NCBI RefSeq assembly: GCF_000972845.2
Contig: NC_040018.1
Span: 20,357,868-20,421,867, forward strand
Direction: 5' to 3'
From: Larimichthys crocea
Taxonomy: Eukaryota; Chordata; Actinopteri; Sciaenidae
DNA length: 64,000 nt
Both the position numbers and the translations under genes were made by a program. Every line of letters begins with the position of its first letter. Position 1 is the stretch's first letter. Positions 1 to 37,500 of the stretch are shown here, one piece after another. The notes beneath the pieces were generated by a model, which worked only from the letters and a program-made list of their open reading frames with translations, was not told where the DNA came from and ran no database searches.

Positions 1-1751
1 CCTGTCTCCACAATCAGATACCGTCAGTGTGTGTGTGTGTCTATGTGTGTGAAATAATCAGTAAAAAAGTTGTTGAAAAGTGCAACCTCACATTTATAAT
101 CTCTGCACATTGTACACACATTCATCATGTAGTGTGTATGTACCTATTCCCTCATGCAGTGGTATGTACACAAAGCCTGTCCAATTTGCTGCCCATTTTT
201 CTCATTCAGATAAATGGAAGTAACTCACAGTGACCTGTTTACATAAGAAGGCATGCAGAACTGGCAGGGCAGCTGACAGAGACACCCTGAAGGAGGCGGG
301 CCAGCATGTTCTGTTTTGTCGGCCTGTGTTTCTCCACGTTTGTCTGTGCGTGCAGGCATGCTTGTTTGTGCGCTCGTGCAGCCGCGTATTTGTGGAGGTA
401 TTCAGTTGCGCACGTCAGTAAAAAAGAATGAATGGGAATAAAAGAGGAATGTGTGTGTGTAGCGGCGTCTGTGCACACACGTGAATGTGAATTACCTAAT
501 GAAGTCTTTGATGCATTCTCTGCTTCCTGCTTGGAGGCCTCCGGTGCCAGTGCTGGTGCAGAAATGGATGCTGCTAATTTTAGCATCTCTGTGAGAATCT
601 CTGAATGTGCAAGAGGGAGAGAGAAAGAGTTGACAGAAGGAGGTAGAGCTAAAGACTAAAAGAGAGAAGATAAAATAAGAAACAGAAAAGGAGGAGGATG
701 TGAATGACACAATGGCTATAGCTGATATCACTGTCAGATTGATAAACACTCAAAAGAGCACTCAGTGATTCAGTGACCACTGACAGACAGAGTCACATGC
801 TATTTAAAGTTCAGATTCAAATAAATCAGCCGTCAGGTGGTGGGGAGCCAGCTCACTGAACCTCACATAAGTTAAACAGAACAGATAAAAGAGGAGGAGA
901 TCTCCCATTTCACTAGAATCAAAAGTGTGACTTATTAAAGGGTAAGCGTCAATAACGTCACTGGGTTTACCATCAAACAAGGATTCCTTATCAAGAGGAG
1001 AAAAACTAGTGCTGCTACTTGTGGGATAAAGTTCTGCAGTACAGTACATGCTGTATATCCACTGTATCGCTGTTTAATGGCTGTGGTCTCTGGAGCATGT
1101 CATTAAAGATCCAATGCTCCAGCAGCCCATTAACTCATCTTCAGCCTGTTGGAACAGCTTCACTCCATAGAATATTTTAATTGAATTTGAATTAATGTAC
1201 CTTTTCAACAGGAGATTTGTTTCCACAGAAAGACATTGTTTACGGGGCTGGGACGTGGCTAAAGGCTGCGTACTGTCCTGCAGTGTGATTTTAATAAGCT
1301 AGTCTCTTCTCCAACTCTTAGTGTCTAATACTTTTTGTGCAATTTTCAGTACAGTGCTGCCCACTCAATCCTGATCTTTCTGTGCCTCAGCTAACCGCAT
1401 CTGACTTTTTATATTGATGGAGGTTATTTAGCGCTGAGTGAGCGATGCAGGTAGTGCATTTATTTCATGCATGCAGATGTCATAAATTCTTAATAAATTC
1501 TCTCCATCAAATGTAATAACTTTGGTCAGTCCCATTTAAAAAAAGATTATCTTGTGGTTTCCATCTGTTGGAAATGATTTTGTGCTACATATGAGTCCTG
1601 TAAATTCTCTCTCGTAAAGAAATCCTTGTACAATATGTTATTTTAGTGTTTTTTTTAATAAAGCTGATAAAAATAAATATTGATTATGAACATATATAAA
1701 ATATATTATAAAAATACAATTCACTTTACTGAACCAGGGTGGACTCTTACG

Positions 1752-1860
1752 TCAAGATTCAAGAATACTTTACTTGTCCCAAGGGAAATTTGTCTTGGAC
1801 ATAAAGGCAGCCACATAAAAATACATAAAAATATAGTGCAGTGACAGACATAGCACTAAA
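1752..1860 (+). repeat. Teleost dispersed repeat fragment
   Basis: The run TTTACTTGTCCCAAGGGAAA and the following TTTGTCTTGG match, from memory, a very common fish interspersed repeat. The borders are approximate. Confidence 0.55.
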
Positions 1861-4124
1861 GTGCATGCATACATTAGTAAGTCATACATTTGGCTGTGTC
1901 CTAACACATTAAATGTTTGAGTCACATCAATAGGAATTAGTGTCTCTGTGGGCTCTGGTGTTAGACCAGAGCTGTGTCAGTAGGGCCCTGCGATACATCT
2001 TAGGAGGCCCTTTGACAGAACTGGGTCAGAAGCCAAGATGAAGGAATTATGTCACAGAGAGAACTATACTGGCCTGGCTGCCATTCTGATCCTCTAGCCT
2101 TTTGTCTCAAGCAAATCTGTCTAACCACACACTCCTATAGATATATTCACTGAATAATAATTAGAAGATGGAAATGCTGTGGTGAGCTGCTGCAGTTCAT
2201 CATAATATCCACGGCATTTAAATCAATGAGGCAGAGAGTGAGTGAGTCTCCTGTGAGTCTGTCTGTCCCTGTGGGCTGAGTCAGACAAGATGACATCCCC
2301 ACCAGGGACCTTGAGCCTACTCCTCCCTCAGGACAGCCCACACTGTTTACCACCAGCAGGGCACAAAGGCATACATGAACATAGAACGCTGTGTGTGCAC
2401 ACAAGCAAGAAAAATGTAACACACAGAAATGGACACACAGAGGGCTCTATTTAAATGACCTGATTGTAATGTGAGGTAATATGCATACAGAGCACATTCA
2501 TGCACATTTGATACTTTTGTTTATATATGGTCGTATATATATATATTGGCAAGAAAGCAAAGAATAAAGTAGATTATGAATAGGATGGGTGTGGCGATTA
2601 ATCATTAGCCAGTAACATTATCTATTAAGCAGCTGTGCTAATCACAATAACCCATAATGAAAATGTCTGACTAAATGAAGAAGAGAGGTCAGTCTGGCCT
2701 CTCCGGGCTTGTTGTCTAGGAAGTAGAGAGTGGCAAGGTATGGATGTACAGTGCCACAAGCCATTTGTGTAATTGCATAAACAGAGAATTGACCATTATA
2801 CAGTAATGCAGTTTGGAAGACAGGCACTTAAATAGATGAAGTGTAAGTTGTCCCTTCATCACTATAACCAAAACAATTACAGTCTACTTCATAGTCATAA
2901 TTCTGCTGCATCACATCAGATGGCAGTGAACAATTGCAACAATCACACCTGTTGTTGGATTTTTTTTAAAGTATAGATGTGGGAAAATGAGGGAGGAGGG
3001 ATCTCAGTGATGCAGAGAAAAAAACTATTTTTTTTATTGAAGTGTGTGCATCCAACGCAGGATGTTAATGTCAGCGTCATCCATGGTTTGCAGTGCATAA
3101 AACCAGTGAAACACAGGCTTATGATGTGATGTGCAAAGAAGCCTGTCATGTTGTTAATCTTGTGCATCAATAATGAAAACTGCAAATGAAGCTCATATAT
3201 GGATGATAAACAATGACAATTTTTTTGTTCATTACAGACCAGAACGCTTTGTGGTACCGTATTTGTATGCAACTACTGTATTCGCTCTTCAATCAGCCAT
3301 ACAAAATGATAAAACATATGTCATTGTACCTCTGCATGTTCTTTGTGGCACCACAGGAATTGCACATGCATACACATTATGTTTAATGCTTTTGTATTTT
3401 TTTAATGTTACAATCCATGTAACACCATGAAGAGGCTCCAGGAGGTTGCATGAACAGCATAAATAAATATAAACTGACTTACCTTCTAAAATGACAGATT
3501 GCCCGTTCGAAAACTCTGACACTTCAGCTTTACAAAATAATTACTGTTGTGGCGTGAAATTCTCCAATGAATGCTACATTAATCATACTGAAGTTCGGCA
3601 GCCTGTAATTAATTTGAGGAGGCCTTGATTGTGTTTGAAAACACAAGAAATGTCTATTACCTTCCAACATTTTAGTTGAACTTCTTAGATATAAGAAAGA
3701 AAAAAATAGATGACTCATTCCGACGTCAGGCATCTTCTGTTTGTTTTATTGCAGTATTTTTTAAAACAACGCCCCTTGTGGAGTCCGTCACAGTGGAACC
3801 AGTGAATAGAAAATTATATCATTTTCATTCATCAGTATGAAAAGAAGCACAGAATTTTGAAAGCCAAAAACTTTGCAAGACTTTTTTAAATCTCTGTTAG
3901 ATATTTTTATTTCTATCTTCATACCACAAATTTTGAAGCTTGAAAGAAATGTTAATACAGAATATTGGCACTGACAATTATCCATTCCATTCAGTAAATA
4001 AATTCAGTCACAAATAATATTGACATATTTTGCGTGTATTTAAGAGTAATGCACTGAGCAATGTTGCTCTAAGATACTTAAAGAAATTTAGTTGAATGAA
4101 TGAATGAATTTTGAAGTTCTCGTG

Positions 4125-4180
4125 ACCTCTGTTGGCCCTGACCCTCACTCTAGTGCCACCATCAGGACATTTCCACTTTT
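4125..4180 (+). repeat. Fragment of dispersed repeat (same family as 28377 and 40776)
   Basis: CTCTAGTGCCACCATCAGGA matches the conserved middle of a teleost repeat whose TGATGGATTGCCATGAA block is seen twice elsewhere in this window. The copy is short and the assignment is from memory. Confidence 0.4.
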
Positions 4181-7168
4181 AGGCAAGGAAAAACAAATGT
4201 CAGAGAATATCAGTTAACTCCAGAGCATTCACTTTTTTCTAAAGGCACAGGAAGTACAAACTTACTACTTTTAGCTCTTTTGCTCTCTAAGTACAATACG
4301 AACAGACCTATTTCATACTAGTTTTACTTCACCTTGTAAATGAATTTATCTGTAGAAAAACAAAGCACTGACTGGTGACTCTACTCAGATGCACCAAACT
4401 TGTTCTTTTCACTCATGCGCCTATATTGTCTTTGGATTTAAAGATGGATTCATGCAAGTTGTTGAAACCTTCTAGTCAAGGTAACATCAACAAATTCTTA
4501 CTTTTGGCAGTAGAAACAAATTGAACATGTATGTAAACAGGATATATGTACATGATTTAACACACACACACACTGCAAACACTCACACATAGCAAGCTAG
4601 CACATTCTGTCTGACAGCACCAAACAAAACACCTGCTGACCTCTGCTTTTCTGTCTCCAAACTGACCTCCATCTGCTTCCTTTAGGTGACTGTGAGTGTG
4701 TGACAGTGAGGGTGTGTATATGTGCAGTCAGAGCTTAGGGCAGAAAGGCTGACAAACTGTGATTGTGTGTGGGTCGATCCTGTATGTATATAAGCTGCCT
4801 TGCAGTGCCAGCTCTGTTATTAAAGCGCCACTGCCACAGTGGATCCCTCTGTTCAGATATTACGCAGCCTCTGCAGCCGAATAACTGTGGGTCTTCTATA
4901 GTAAAACAACCTTGATTCAATATTCACAATCTTTAAACCACCTGCTCCTTCTATGACAGATTGAATCCAGGCGAAATCTTAAATCTATCAGCAGTTTCAA
5001 CCTTTAAAACCACTGGGGCCATGAAGGTTACATGTAGATGAAAATAACTGTAAAGTGCTTATTTACAACATTAAATAATTGGATTTATGAAAATATGTTC
5101 AAATCTATATGTGCAAGATGAACAAAGGCATTATCTGTATGAGTTCAACAAATCTCGCAAATCTTTGCAATACAGTTCCCACAGTCTTGCCAGAGCTGTG
5201 CATTTTCTGCTAATGAATGTTCTATTTATGACTCTGTTACCTACAGTATGTGTTAAGCCATGGTGGCCATGGCAACTATCTACATACGTCTTATACTGTA
5301 TTATACAGTACAGTATCTTCACACCCACTCTCTATCTGCTATACTGACAGATTTTCTCAAGAGACCAATAATGTCAAACCTTTAAATGAAATTTGCTGAA
5401 ACACTATTCTGTCCCATCTAGTTATGCAGTTACCTCAAACCTTAAGACAGTGGTGTATACTATATATATACAAAATTGTAAGTTAATGCTAATTCAACCA
5501 CATAAATGCTGAAAAAAAATATATCACAGCCTCCCTTTGTCATTTTAATGAAATTTAACCTCACTTTGTTCATTATTCATTTGTATATTATTCACAGGTA
5601 AATATGTTAATTATAAATATGTAAATATTTTCCTCTGAGCTTAAAGAAGAGTGTAGCCTGGCAGGCGTTGCACTATTCATCAGAGTAAGCGCTGAGGTTC
5701 TTATCAGGATTAAGGCACGACAGCCTGGGTGCAATGCGTGGATTTAAACATGTCTTTGATGTGACATGAATGTATGTATCTTTTATTTGCCAAGAGTGTG
5801 TGAATATGTGTGTCTTTTGCATTTCTGCTTCACCATTTAGAAGCACCTGCTGTGAAATTCAAAATACATTTTCCCTGCTTCTTTAAATTTCCAGCATCTT
5901 TAGCCCTGTGGAAGATTTGTGTCCAGATAGGGCCAAGTCTCAGTACGGTAAAGTTTTGAATGTCATGTGGATGGATAAAAGCAGATTGTGTTGTGCCAGA
6001 GACTGTTCAGAAAGTTGTTATAATTCATCTTTGGTGAAACCAGACTGACGATTTAGCACCAACAAAAAGAGGAGATATCTGTGTTGCCAGATCTTGCGAA
6101 ATTAGAAGTTAATTTTCTAGTGATTTGTCTGTCTGAAAATGACATTTTAGTGCCAAAATGTTCTAAAGATATGTGACTTGTGAATAATGGGTCCATCAGT
6201 GACTGTGGGGTGAAAGAATCGGTTATAATCTATAAGTCAGACCTGTGACTAGTCTCTCCCACGTGACACAGATACGCTAAATGACATTTCAGTGTCGTTT
6301 CTAAACCATCTCTTGCCTAACTACAGCCTCATAGAGCTGCTGCCATGGCTTTACCCTCTTACAGAGCCTTTGCTCTTATCTTGCATGCAATGTTGACACA
6401 CTTGCTAGCCTTTGATCTATATTCTGTTTTATATATTACGCAATGATGGTTTCCTTTATTTTATTTTCATCATACTACAAGTGTGCCCATAATCCTCTAT
6501 GTTGCCATGATATTTCCTCTATGCTGTTTCTTTTCTTTCTTCAGGAATGTAGCAAAGACAATTTAGTTTACCCACCATTGCAGAATTCTCTTTTTTATGA
6601 TCCTCTTGCTGTTTTTACTTCATTGATTTCCATCAAATCATCACATCCATTTCTCCTCCGGGGGATCCCATGGAAACGTTTAATTGTTCTGATTTACAGT
6701 GACTAAATGACTCAACAGCCATGTCAGCTGACATGAAAGCCTATTCCCATTTTCGCTTTCGTTTGTTTCCAGTCATTCAAGGACTTTCTTTCTGTTAAGG
6801 GGGGATGGACACGTTTGCAGGCTCAGTTTTATTTTCTTATTCTTTGATAGCTCGAGGCTGTACATAATTGAGCCTGTTAAGATTAAAAGTAACCACTCCC
6901 ACCCAGGTCTTTTTTATCCTTATTAAGATATCTGCACATTTCTATCAGTGAGTGTCAGTATGTGTCAGTGCTTGTGTTTGTGTGTTCTTTGCAGGAAGGA
7001 GCTGTTCTAAGAAACTGAGGTGCATGCAACAAATTCACTATATTATAGACTGAAAATTAGATGCTGCCATGCTGCCCTTCAATTTCACACAGGTGTTCAG
7101 AGTGTTTGACCTCCGTTGATTTACATATGATAACATGTTTGCTTCTCATGTTTTTATTTGCATTACAG

Positions 7169-30715
<23,547 letters not shown>

Positions 30716-30865
30716 TGCAGTATTAAAAGAGTTGTGTTGTCTTAGAGAGAGTTAAGATGAAAAAAGAGACAGAGCGCTAGCAACAGTTGTTCTTTCGGGA
30801 TAGAAGCTGGAGAATGAGATTGTCCAAAGAAAAGCGAAGGAGGCCCACATGTGGCAAGACAGCGT

Positions 30866-30916
30866 AAGAGAGAGAGAGAGAGAGGGGGAAGGAGGGAGAG
30901 CGAGAGAGAGAGAGAG
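30866..30916 (+). repeat. (GA)n purine tract in unc13c 3' UTR
   Basis: About 50 bases of nearly pure AG/GGA repeats, with a single C at 30901, inside the 3' UTR. Confidence 0.8.
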
Positions 30917-31107
30917 TTGTGTTTGTTTGTTTGTTTTTGTGCATGTGCGTAAAACATCTGTTGGAATGTTCATTTTAAAACTACAGTATGTACAAGTGTT
31001 TACTTACCGTATGCTTACTATTAAGTACTATATTCTACGAGTTATGTTAACGAGACATGAAATACCTTTTGTACAACATTTAGTCTTTTTGAACAGAGAT
31101 TTGTTCC

Positions 31108-31113
31108 AATAAA
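31108..31113 (+). terminator. Polyadenylation signal AATAAA of unc13c
   Basis: A canonical AATAAA hexamer lies about 390 bases after the stop codon. A CA-rich stretch follows within 30 bases. It is the first canonical hexamer downstream of the coding sequence. Confidence 0.6.
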
Positions 31114-31130
31114 GTGCCAAACCAGTGAAA

Positions 31131-33413
31131 AAAGAACAAAACCATCGTATATGAATTATGGTGAACTTAGTATGTTTGAAATTTGCTCGATTATTTTGTC
31201 CGGTGTAAGTCATTTTCTGACCGTGTGGCGTTTTGATTGTTGCAGAGTCTATCATTTTGCACCCTCGTTTTTTGGCTTCACGTTCTACCACACAGCACTG
31301 TTGTGCATGTCCTCTTCTTGGTCATGTCTCTCCCATGATTCCACAGTGACCACCGAGCAGGGTCCTGTCCCCTTGCCTTCAAACTGTTTGTATTTTAAGT
31401 CGACCTGAAAATAGACCATGTTTTTTTAAATGGCGATGACTGCTATGTAAACCTTCATAGGTGTTTGTAATTTTATAACCATGACAACAATGATGACAGC
31501 CTCCAGTGCTAACAGTCTTAGCAGAAAGGATGGAAATGTTTTCTTTTTCTTTTTGCTTTTTGTTCTTTCTTTTGGGCCATCAGCTTCCAGCCTTTCTGAA
31601 TGACCACTGTGAACATGAGCTTTGGAAGGCAAGCTTACATGACATTGCGGACAGTTTGATATTATTGTTTCATATTTTCCGATAACTTTGTTCCTGATAA
31701 ACTGCCAAAGTTATATAAAATATTTGTACAAAAGCAATCCATTACATGTATGAAAATATATATGTACATGTGATCTATTACTTTTTCAATGCTTAATATT
31801 TGACTATTAATAGGGTGGTACTAAGATTTTATTTTTTTTATTTCCTGTGAAGCTGTTAACCAATATGAAAGTTGCACATGTTACTTTACACATTAGGTAT
31901 ATCAGCTTCTGTCACTGGAATTATTTTTCTTCATAAAGGAAAGAGTCTAACATTTGGTAAATATGCAACATTCCTATGTATTGCACTGATGGCGAATTGT
32001 ATGTCATGTAAATATATTTAGTGAGATATTGTATAAAAGTCTACTTTTCTTCAATGTGCATAAAGTATGTGCAAACGTGTTAAAACATCTGGGTCATTTT
32101 GAACAGTTTTCCAGTAATATCTCCTTAACACTTGGCACAAGTGTTACTAACCTGTCAGCTACTATTCATACAAACTAACCAAAACTAATATTCATGGATT
32201 TTGCTTTTAGAGGACGGTTTGACAATGTGTGCATGCATGTCTGTCATGTTTAATATGAAATAACCTGGGGGTTATATAACTGTAAACGTTATGGAACCAA
32301 ATGATGGCAGTATTTAAGAAAAAAAAAGAGGCTGTGTTCAGTGCGGAAATGATTTTCACTGGTTGCTCCCATGTTGGCTATTTTAGGGTGATAACCATGC
32401 GGCAGCCTCCATGGCTGTGAAATGAAGCCAACACAAAGTGCCAAATCGATCACTTGAGGCTGGCTACAGAACAAGTCAATCTCCATAAGCCATCAGAACC
32501 AGAGCTCTCATCTTTTTTTATTCCACACATTTGTCTTCTTGTCAGGGATCCAGGTGTGTTATGCAAGTAGTGGCTAACATTGCCTCAAGCCACTAGCTTC
32601 AAGCAGACTTGAGGAGCAATCTACATATATCTGGTAAGCTCACTAGAGACCGATGTGACATTACTTGAGGCAATCAGGCAGGACACAAATGGTTTTATAC
32701 CATTCTATCACATATCGAGTTGTACTTGGTCTGACAGACTTTGAAGTGTAGAAGTGTTACAAACAACCCTAAATACACAGTTATATTAAACACGTCTTTC
32801 AGTGCTCCTCTGATATGAAATTAAAAGTCCTAATCGTACATATTCAACTGCAGAGATAACCTGATTCCAAGATCATCCATCTATCTTCCATAACTGCTCA
32901 TCTTTATCAGGGTCTTGGGGAGGCTGGAGCCAATACAAGCTGATTAAACTGATCAAACTTATGCCTAAGAGAATTTTAAAGCACGTAAAGAATATGCAAT
33001 GAAAGACACTATGCTATCGGATAGAACACGAAGGTTTTACTTTGTCAAAGTTTTTTTGTGATTTCACAGTGGCTGAGATGAGTGTTTTCACATCAGTTCC
33101 GCTTTACTTACTGTCACTCATTTGACACCCTAAGGAAGAAATGCACATCTATGGCAGGAAAAAGTCGCTCAAAAATATGTCACCTGACAAAACTTTAATG
33201 GCTTGTTTATGTCTTTTTTTATTTGAGCCATCTGTTAAATCTGAAAGAACGGTTAAGTTCTGGCTAAATGTGACAACATAGCCTAAAGCTTAATACTGTA
33301 AAGCCCAAAGTAATAAGTCAAATGCTACAAAAAATTGTACTTTAGGGTAATGCAAGCTGTATAATTGTAGATGAAGGTTCTGTTACAATTCAAAACAATG
33401 CACAAATATAATT
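31131..33413. other. Region downstream of unc13c: possible extended 3' UTR, then intergenic
   Basis: To about 32080 the sequence is AT-rich and UTR-like. A SINE 3'-end fragment lies at 32866-32940. No gene recognised. Confidence 0.4.
32866..32940 (-). repeat. 3'-end fragment of the (ATGG)-tailed SINE family
   Basis: CATCCATCTATCTTCCATAA, then GGGTCTTGGGGAGGCTGGAG, is the reverse complement of the usual 3' end of the fish SINE whose head is at 20792. Family match is from memory. Confidence 0.55.
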
Positions 33414-33638
33414 TTAAAGAACCTCTACTGAAACCACATAGGCAATAACTTTTCCTTCAGAGATGACAGAAAAACTACTGTTCATCAAAAGCCGATCATT
33501 CGAGCCACAGGCCGTCCTTTGGTCAGAAGCCCACACTGTGGATCTAATCACCTGGAACCAAGACATAAGTGGGCCAGACAAAGTAAGTTCATTTGTCAGT
33601 GTCACCGTTTGTCTTTTCTTTACAGCTGTAGTCCAGTT
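33414..33638 (-). CDS. Exon-like segment, unknown product, with stop
   Basis: On the minus strand a good acceptor (tccctgtctccttcag) precedes 74 open codons from NWTTAVKKRQTV through SGPLMSWFQVIRSTVW to a C-terminus KVIAYVVSVEVL and TAA. Composition looks protein-like, but no family was recognised. It could be a terminal coding exon of a minus-strand gene or chance. Confidence 0.25.
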   Translation of the reverse strand, partial: NWTTAVKKRQTVTLTNELTLSGPLMSWFQVIRSTVWASDQRTACGSNDRLLMNSSFSVISEGKVIAYVVSVEVL

Positions 33639-34263
33639 CTGAAGGAGACAGGGAAACAGAGGAAATGAAAGATGCAAAGAGATCTAGAGAAAAAAAACAG
33701 GGGCATGAGAGAGCAGTGAACATATAGAGAATCTATAGAACAGAGATGCAGATCTTACAGAAAAGCGTGGCATGTGGGGGATATTTTTAGTTTTGAGCTG
33801 GAAAGCTTAGAGACTTCACACACTTCAACTCTTCCACACTGACATAACGACACTGTTAATGTTTAAAAAAGGAACACATTTCCCCACTGGGATTTCATTA
33901 TTGATTAATAATGATATGTTTATAGTATTTTTTAGTGTACTGTGTTATGTGATGTACGTACATCTACACAATCTTTCAGCTAGTGTTTTTACACTTTCAC
34001 TATGTCTAATAGACCATCTGACAGAGGGCATTAAACATCTTGTGTATTTGATAGACATGGACATGGATTCTTTGGACACTTGATGGAACCAAACTATTGT
34101 TCAGTAAATTTGTTTCATCTGAGTTTCCCTATGACAAGTCAAAATGTCTGCCATGAAAAAGGTCCATTTATTTTCCATTACATTAGCAAAACAACATAAT
34201 CACGCCGAATAAAAAAACACAGTAAAAATAGGGTGACCTTCCCAAATCAGGCCTCTAAGTATG

Positions 34264-34505
34264 CTACAGAACAATGCATGTGCACATGTATATGCTTATG
34301 CATGCATCATAGGTGTCTTCATCAGGATTGGGGACAATATTTTGAATATATCTATTGAGTGGACCTTTTAACACCATGGAAGCCATGAATGCAGCATTTA
34401 TGAAGGCTCCCAGAGCTCTAACTTTCTCTTGAACATGACAGAAAGAGTCAGAGGGATCATAGCTTATGTAGTTGGCCTGTAACCAACCTATGGCAAACTC
34501 TTTGA
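34264..34505 (-). CDS. Exon-like segment, unknown product, with stop
   Basis: A strong acceptor (long T-rich tract ending ttttttcag) precedes 80 open codons starting KEFAIGWLQANYISYDPSDS, with a helical, partly hydrophobic FINAAFMASMVLKG run and NIVPNPDEDTYDA. The last dozen residues are translated from an ATGCATGCAT-like tract and look non-coding. I could not link it in phase to 33414-33638, and no family was recognised. Confidence 0.25.
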
Positions 34506-34559
34506 CTGAAAAAAAAAAAGAAAGAAAAATTGCAGTTCCTTGAAAGGCCACTTGAAGCT

Positions 34560-37500
34560 GGCTGAATAAATTTGATCAACCTTTATAAACATCTTTTATA
34601 AATATGGCCAACTTCACAGAAGAAATAAGTGTATGTGTAATAAGTGTAAAAGCAGACTTACTGCTCCTGGTCAAGAAATAGTCCACTACATATCATCCTG
34701 CAGCCTTTGTTTTTGCATGAATAATAAAAACAAGATATGGTTATGTTAATTAGTCATGTTTATGTGTTGCTAGACTTTTTGTTTTTACCTTTGGAGAGAG
34801 CTAAGCTAGTTGTTTCCCTCTCTCCCCAATCATCATGCAAATCTAAGTTAGCCAGCAGTGTTATGACAGTGTTCTCTAACTCTCTGCAAGAAAGCAATTA
34901 AGTGTATGCCCTAAGAATATTTCTATGATTTTTTTTTTTTTTGGTAGTCAACAACCACAACTCCAAATTACCAAAAGTATTTTTGTGTAACAGTAATTAC
35001 ATGTTGCAATTAAATACGGATTAGGATAAGCTTAATGAAAGAAAATAATTCTTGTCAGTTAAAACGACTGCTGCAAGGCAGGAGACACTCACATACTAAC
35101 TCTGATGTCATCTTTCTGACATTTTGTCATATTACCATATTCAGGATAAAAACACACTTTATCTGAATGACAAATGAAGTTTATAGGACAGGTAACTCAA
35201 GTTAATGACATTACAGGGTAATCACCATGAACATAAAAACTAATTATATAGGTCATTCACCACCATGAAATGTAAAAATAGCTAATACAACAGCCAGTAT
35301 AATAGATACGTATGTAGATATTAGATTCCTTTCTGAAATGAAGGGTATTAAGTGGAGGACGAAGAAGAGAGCCGAAGACCACTGAGTATATTAATTTAAA
35401 CATTGTCAGTCATTTGTCAGTAAGTACAAAAGCCCATACCATTAATAAAACATATTTAAATAAATACACTGCAGCTAATAGTGTGACAATAGCGTCAGAG
35501 CAAAAATGAATGCAGTGAAATGTGTCTTAATTTAGACTGAATTACATTACAGGAAATTGCATCATGGTTTTCAAAGGAAAGAATCCCAGAAAGATCCAGT
35601 CCCCCATCCAACCTGAACCAGTGTGTGCAGTTAATTTTCCATTCTTTTCTTCTCTTAAGCCACTTACAGCAGCTTGTTTCCTCACTGTGTAATCAGAGAC
35701 TGTAGAAGTAGGAAGTTAAAAGAGGAAAACATACACAAAAGAGCAAAATTTAGCAGAAGGAGAGGAAAAGCACCCTCGCCCATCTACTCCCAGAAGGAAA
35801 AACACCAACCTGACTCATGCTACAGTAGAGCTGCCAAGATGCAAAATTACATCAACTTTGACTCCCACAACCTTGACCTCTCATTTGCATATTGTCAACT
35901 CCTCCAGGAGTTTTTAGTCATCATCCACTGCACATTTCAAAGGACAAACTGGTGGAAGGCAAATTATGATCTCTGAGGATGAGCTGATATAATTTATGTA
36001 AAGACGACAGCCACACTGTTAACCAGTCTGAGTGTGTGTACAGTATGTGTGCACACAACCGGCCTGGCAGGCGGCCGACCTATAGGCGGCTGATTTCTCT
36101 CACTGATGATACTTAGGATTATAGTATCAAAATAAAGCCTTGATGAATTCCAGGAAAAGCTAATTGAGCATATGACAGGAGAATAAAACAGCAGTGAAGC
36201 TCAATTAGAGGAGGCTACATTATCCAGAAGTTACGGGCCACAGGAACATGTCCATCTGTGTGATAATGGAATGCAGCCAGCTGTTATGTATGAGTAACAG
36301 CCTAACAGACATGAAGCATCCAACCTGGACTCTTTCTGTGTCCTTCAAAATAGAGGGCTGTTTATTCTTCAGGGGAAGATTGATGGCACTCACCTCGAGG
36401 GAGAGATAAGTCATTCACAGCAGGATGTTTTTCAAGCCAGGCTGAAGATCCGAACTGGTGGATTCCTAACCTTTAGGAACACATCTATAAATCTAATATG
36501 AACCTAAATCTAATCACTTCATGTCACTGCTTCATGTAATATGACACAACCTGATCCAGTTCCCTCAAGCAATAGAATAAAACAGTAATACTAGTTTCTT
36601 TAAAGGGAAAAATGTCTACCGGTTGCATCAATGCAAACTAAACTGTAATATATTGTTACTGAAGGTTTTCATATGAATGTTTCAAAGCATTTTATGACCT
36701 TCAGGATAAACAAAACTTGACTGTATTTTATCATCATCTCTATGCAGCATTTGTTATATACTTTATGCCTGTTGAGAATAAAGTATATACATCAGCACTG
36801 TAGTAAGAAGGAATATACTAAGAGCCTCATATCTATGAGAACCAGTATTGTCTTATACATTGCAGATAGGTTTAATTAAACAATTTGGGTTCTATGTGAA
36901 CAATTTCCTTTATGAAAAGCTAGCACATACATAAACAATTGATTCTCACAGAGTACCAGAACATTTTGATTTTAAGTAGCATGAATTGCACAGGTTTAGA
37001 GGCCACGGACACTTATATACTGTAGTTTGTCAAAGCACCACTGGTTTGTTGCTGTGTCATTCAGTGTTAGGGCACTACAGTACATTTACCCTCTGCTATT
37101 TTGTTTGACTGCTAATCTTAACCAATATATAGTGCCTTAAAAAAACTTCCCCCGGTGGAATGAAAAAAGGCATGTACACTATTTTCTGCCAGCAATTTCA
37201 CAATGCAATGTAACTTCATTTTTCAAATGCAAAAGTTACTATTTTGTGACTACACCTGTGATTACATATTTTGACTTGCTACGATTTTCCTGCAATGCCA
37301 AAATGTCTTCTCTGAAAAATGTCTATTGAGCAAAGCATTCACTGTCAAGACTATGCTGGAAATTGGTCAGAAAACTTGGAAAGACAGAAAGAAATGATAA
37401 AGGTGTACACTGTCCCAACATTTTCATATATGTGTGCTATTAAGCCAGGCTCGTAAGCCAGAACTCACCAATCACACATAAATGGAACACAACCATCATT

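Larger units (their letters stand above)
1..7168. other. Intron of unc13c (upstream exon not in window)
   Basis: No exon encoding the conserved segment preceding the HDKQRLCKS motif was found, so the whole stretch is read as one intron at least 7.1 kb long. It holds a short (GT)n at 27-40, a dispersed repeat at about 1752-1860, a fragment of another at about 4125-4180 and otherwise plain AT-rich sequence. Short open frames here look random. Confidence 0.7.
30716..31130 (+). other. unc13c: unc13c 3' UTR (proximal form)
   Basis: Non-coding sequence follows the TAA and contains a purine-only GA-rich tract (30866-30916) broken by a few bases. It ends shortly after the AATAAA at 31108. The next 950 bases are AT-rich and UTR-like, with a Pumilio-type TGTAAATA at 32007-32014 and a CATAAA near 32059, so a longer 3' UTR is possible. 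Only the proximal end is directly supported. Confidence 0.6.

Noticed and set aside
6544..6706. Frame after a cttcag acceptor (ECSKDNLVYPP) upstream of the first unc13c exon
   Set aside because: It does not resemble the conserved MUN segment expected to precede the HDKQRLCKS motif.
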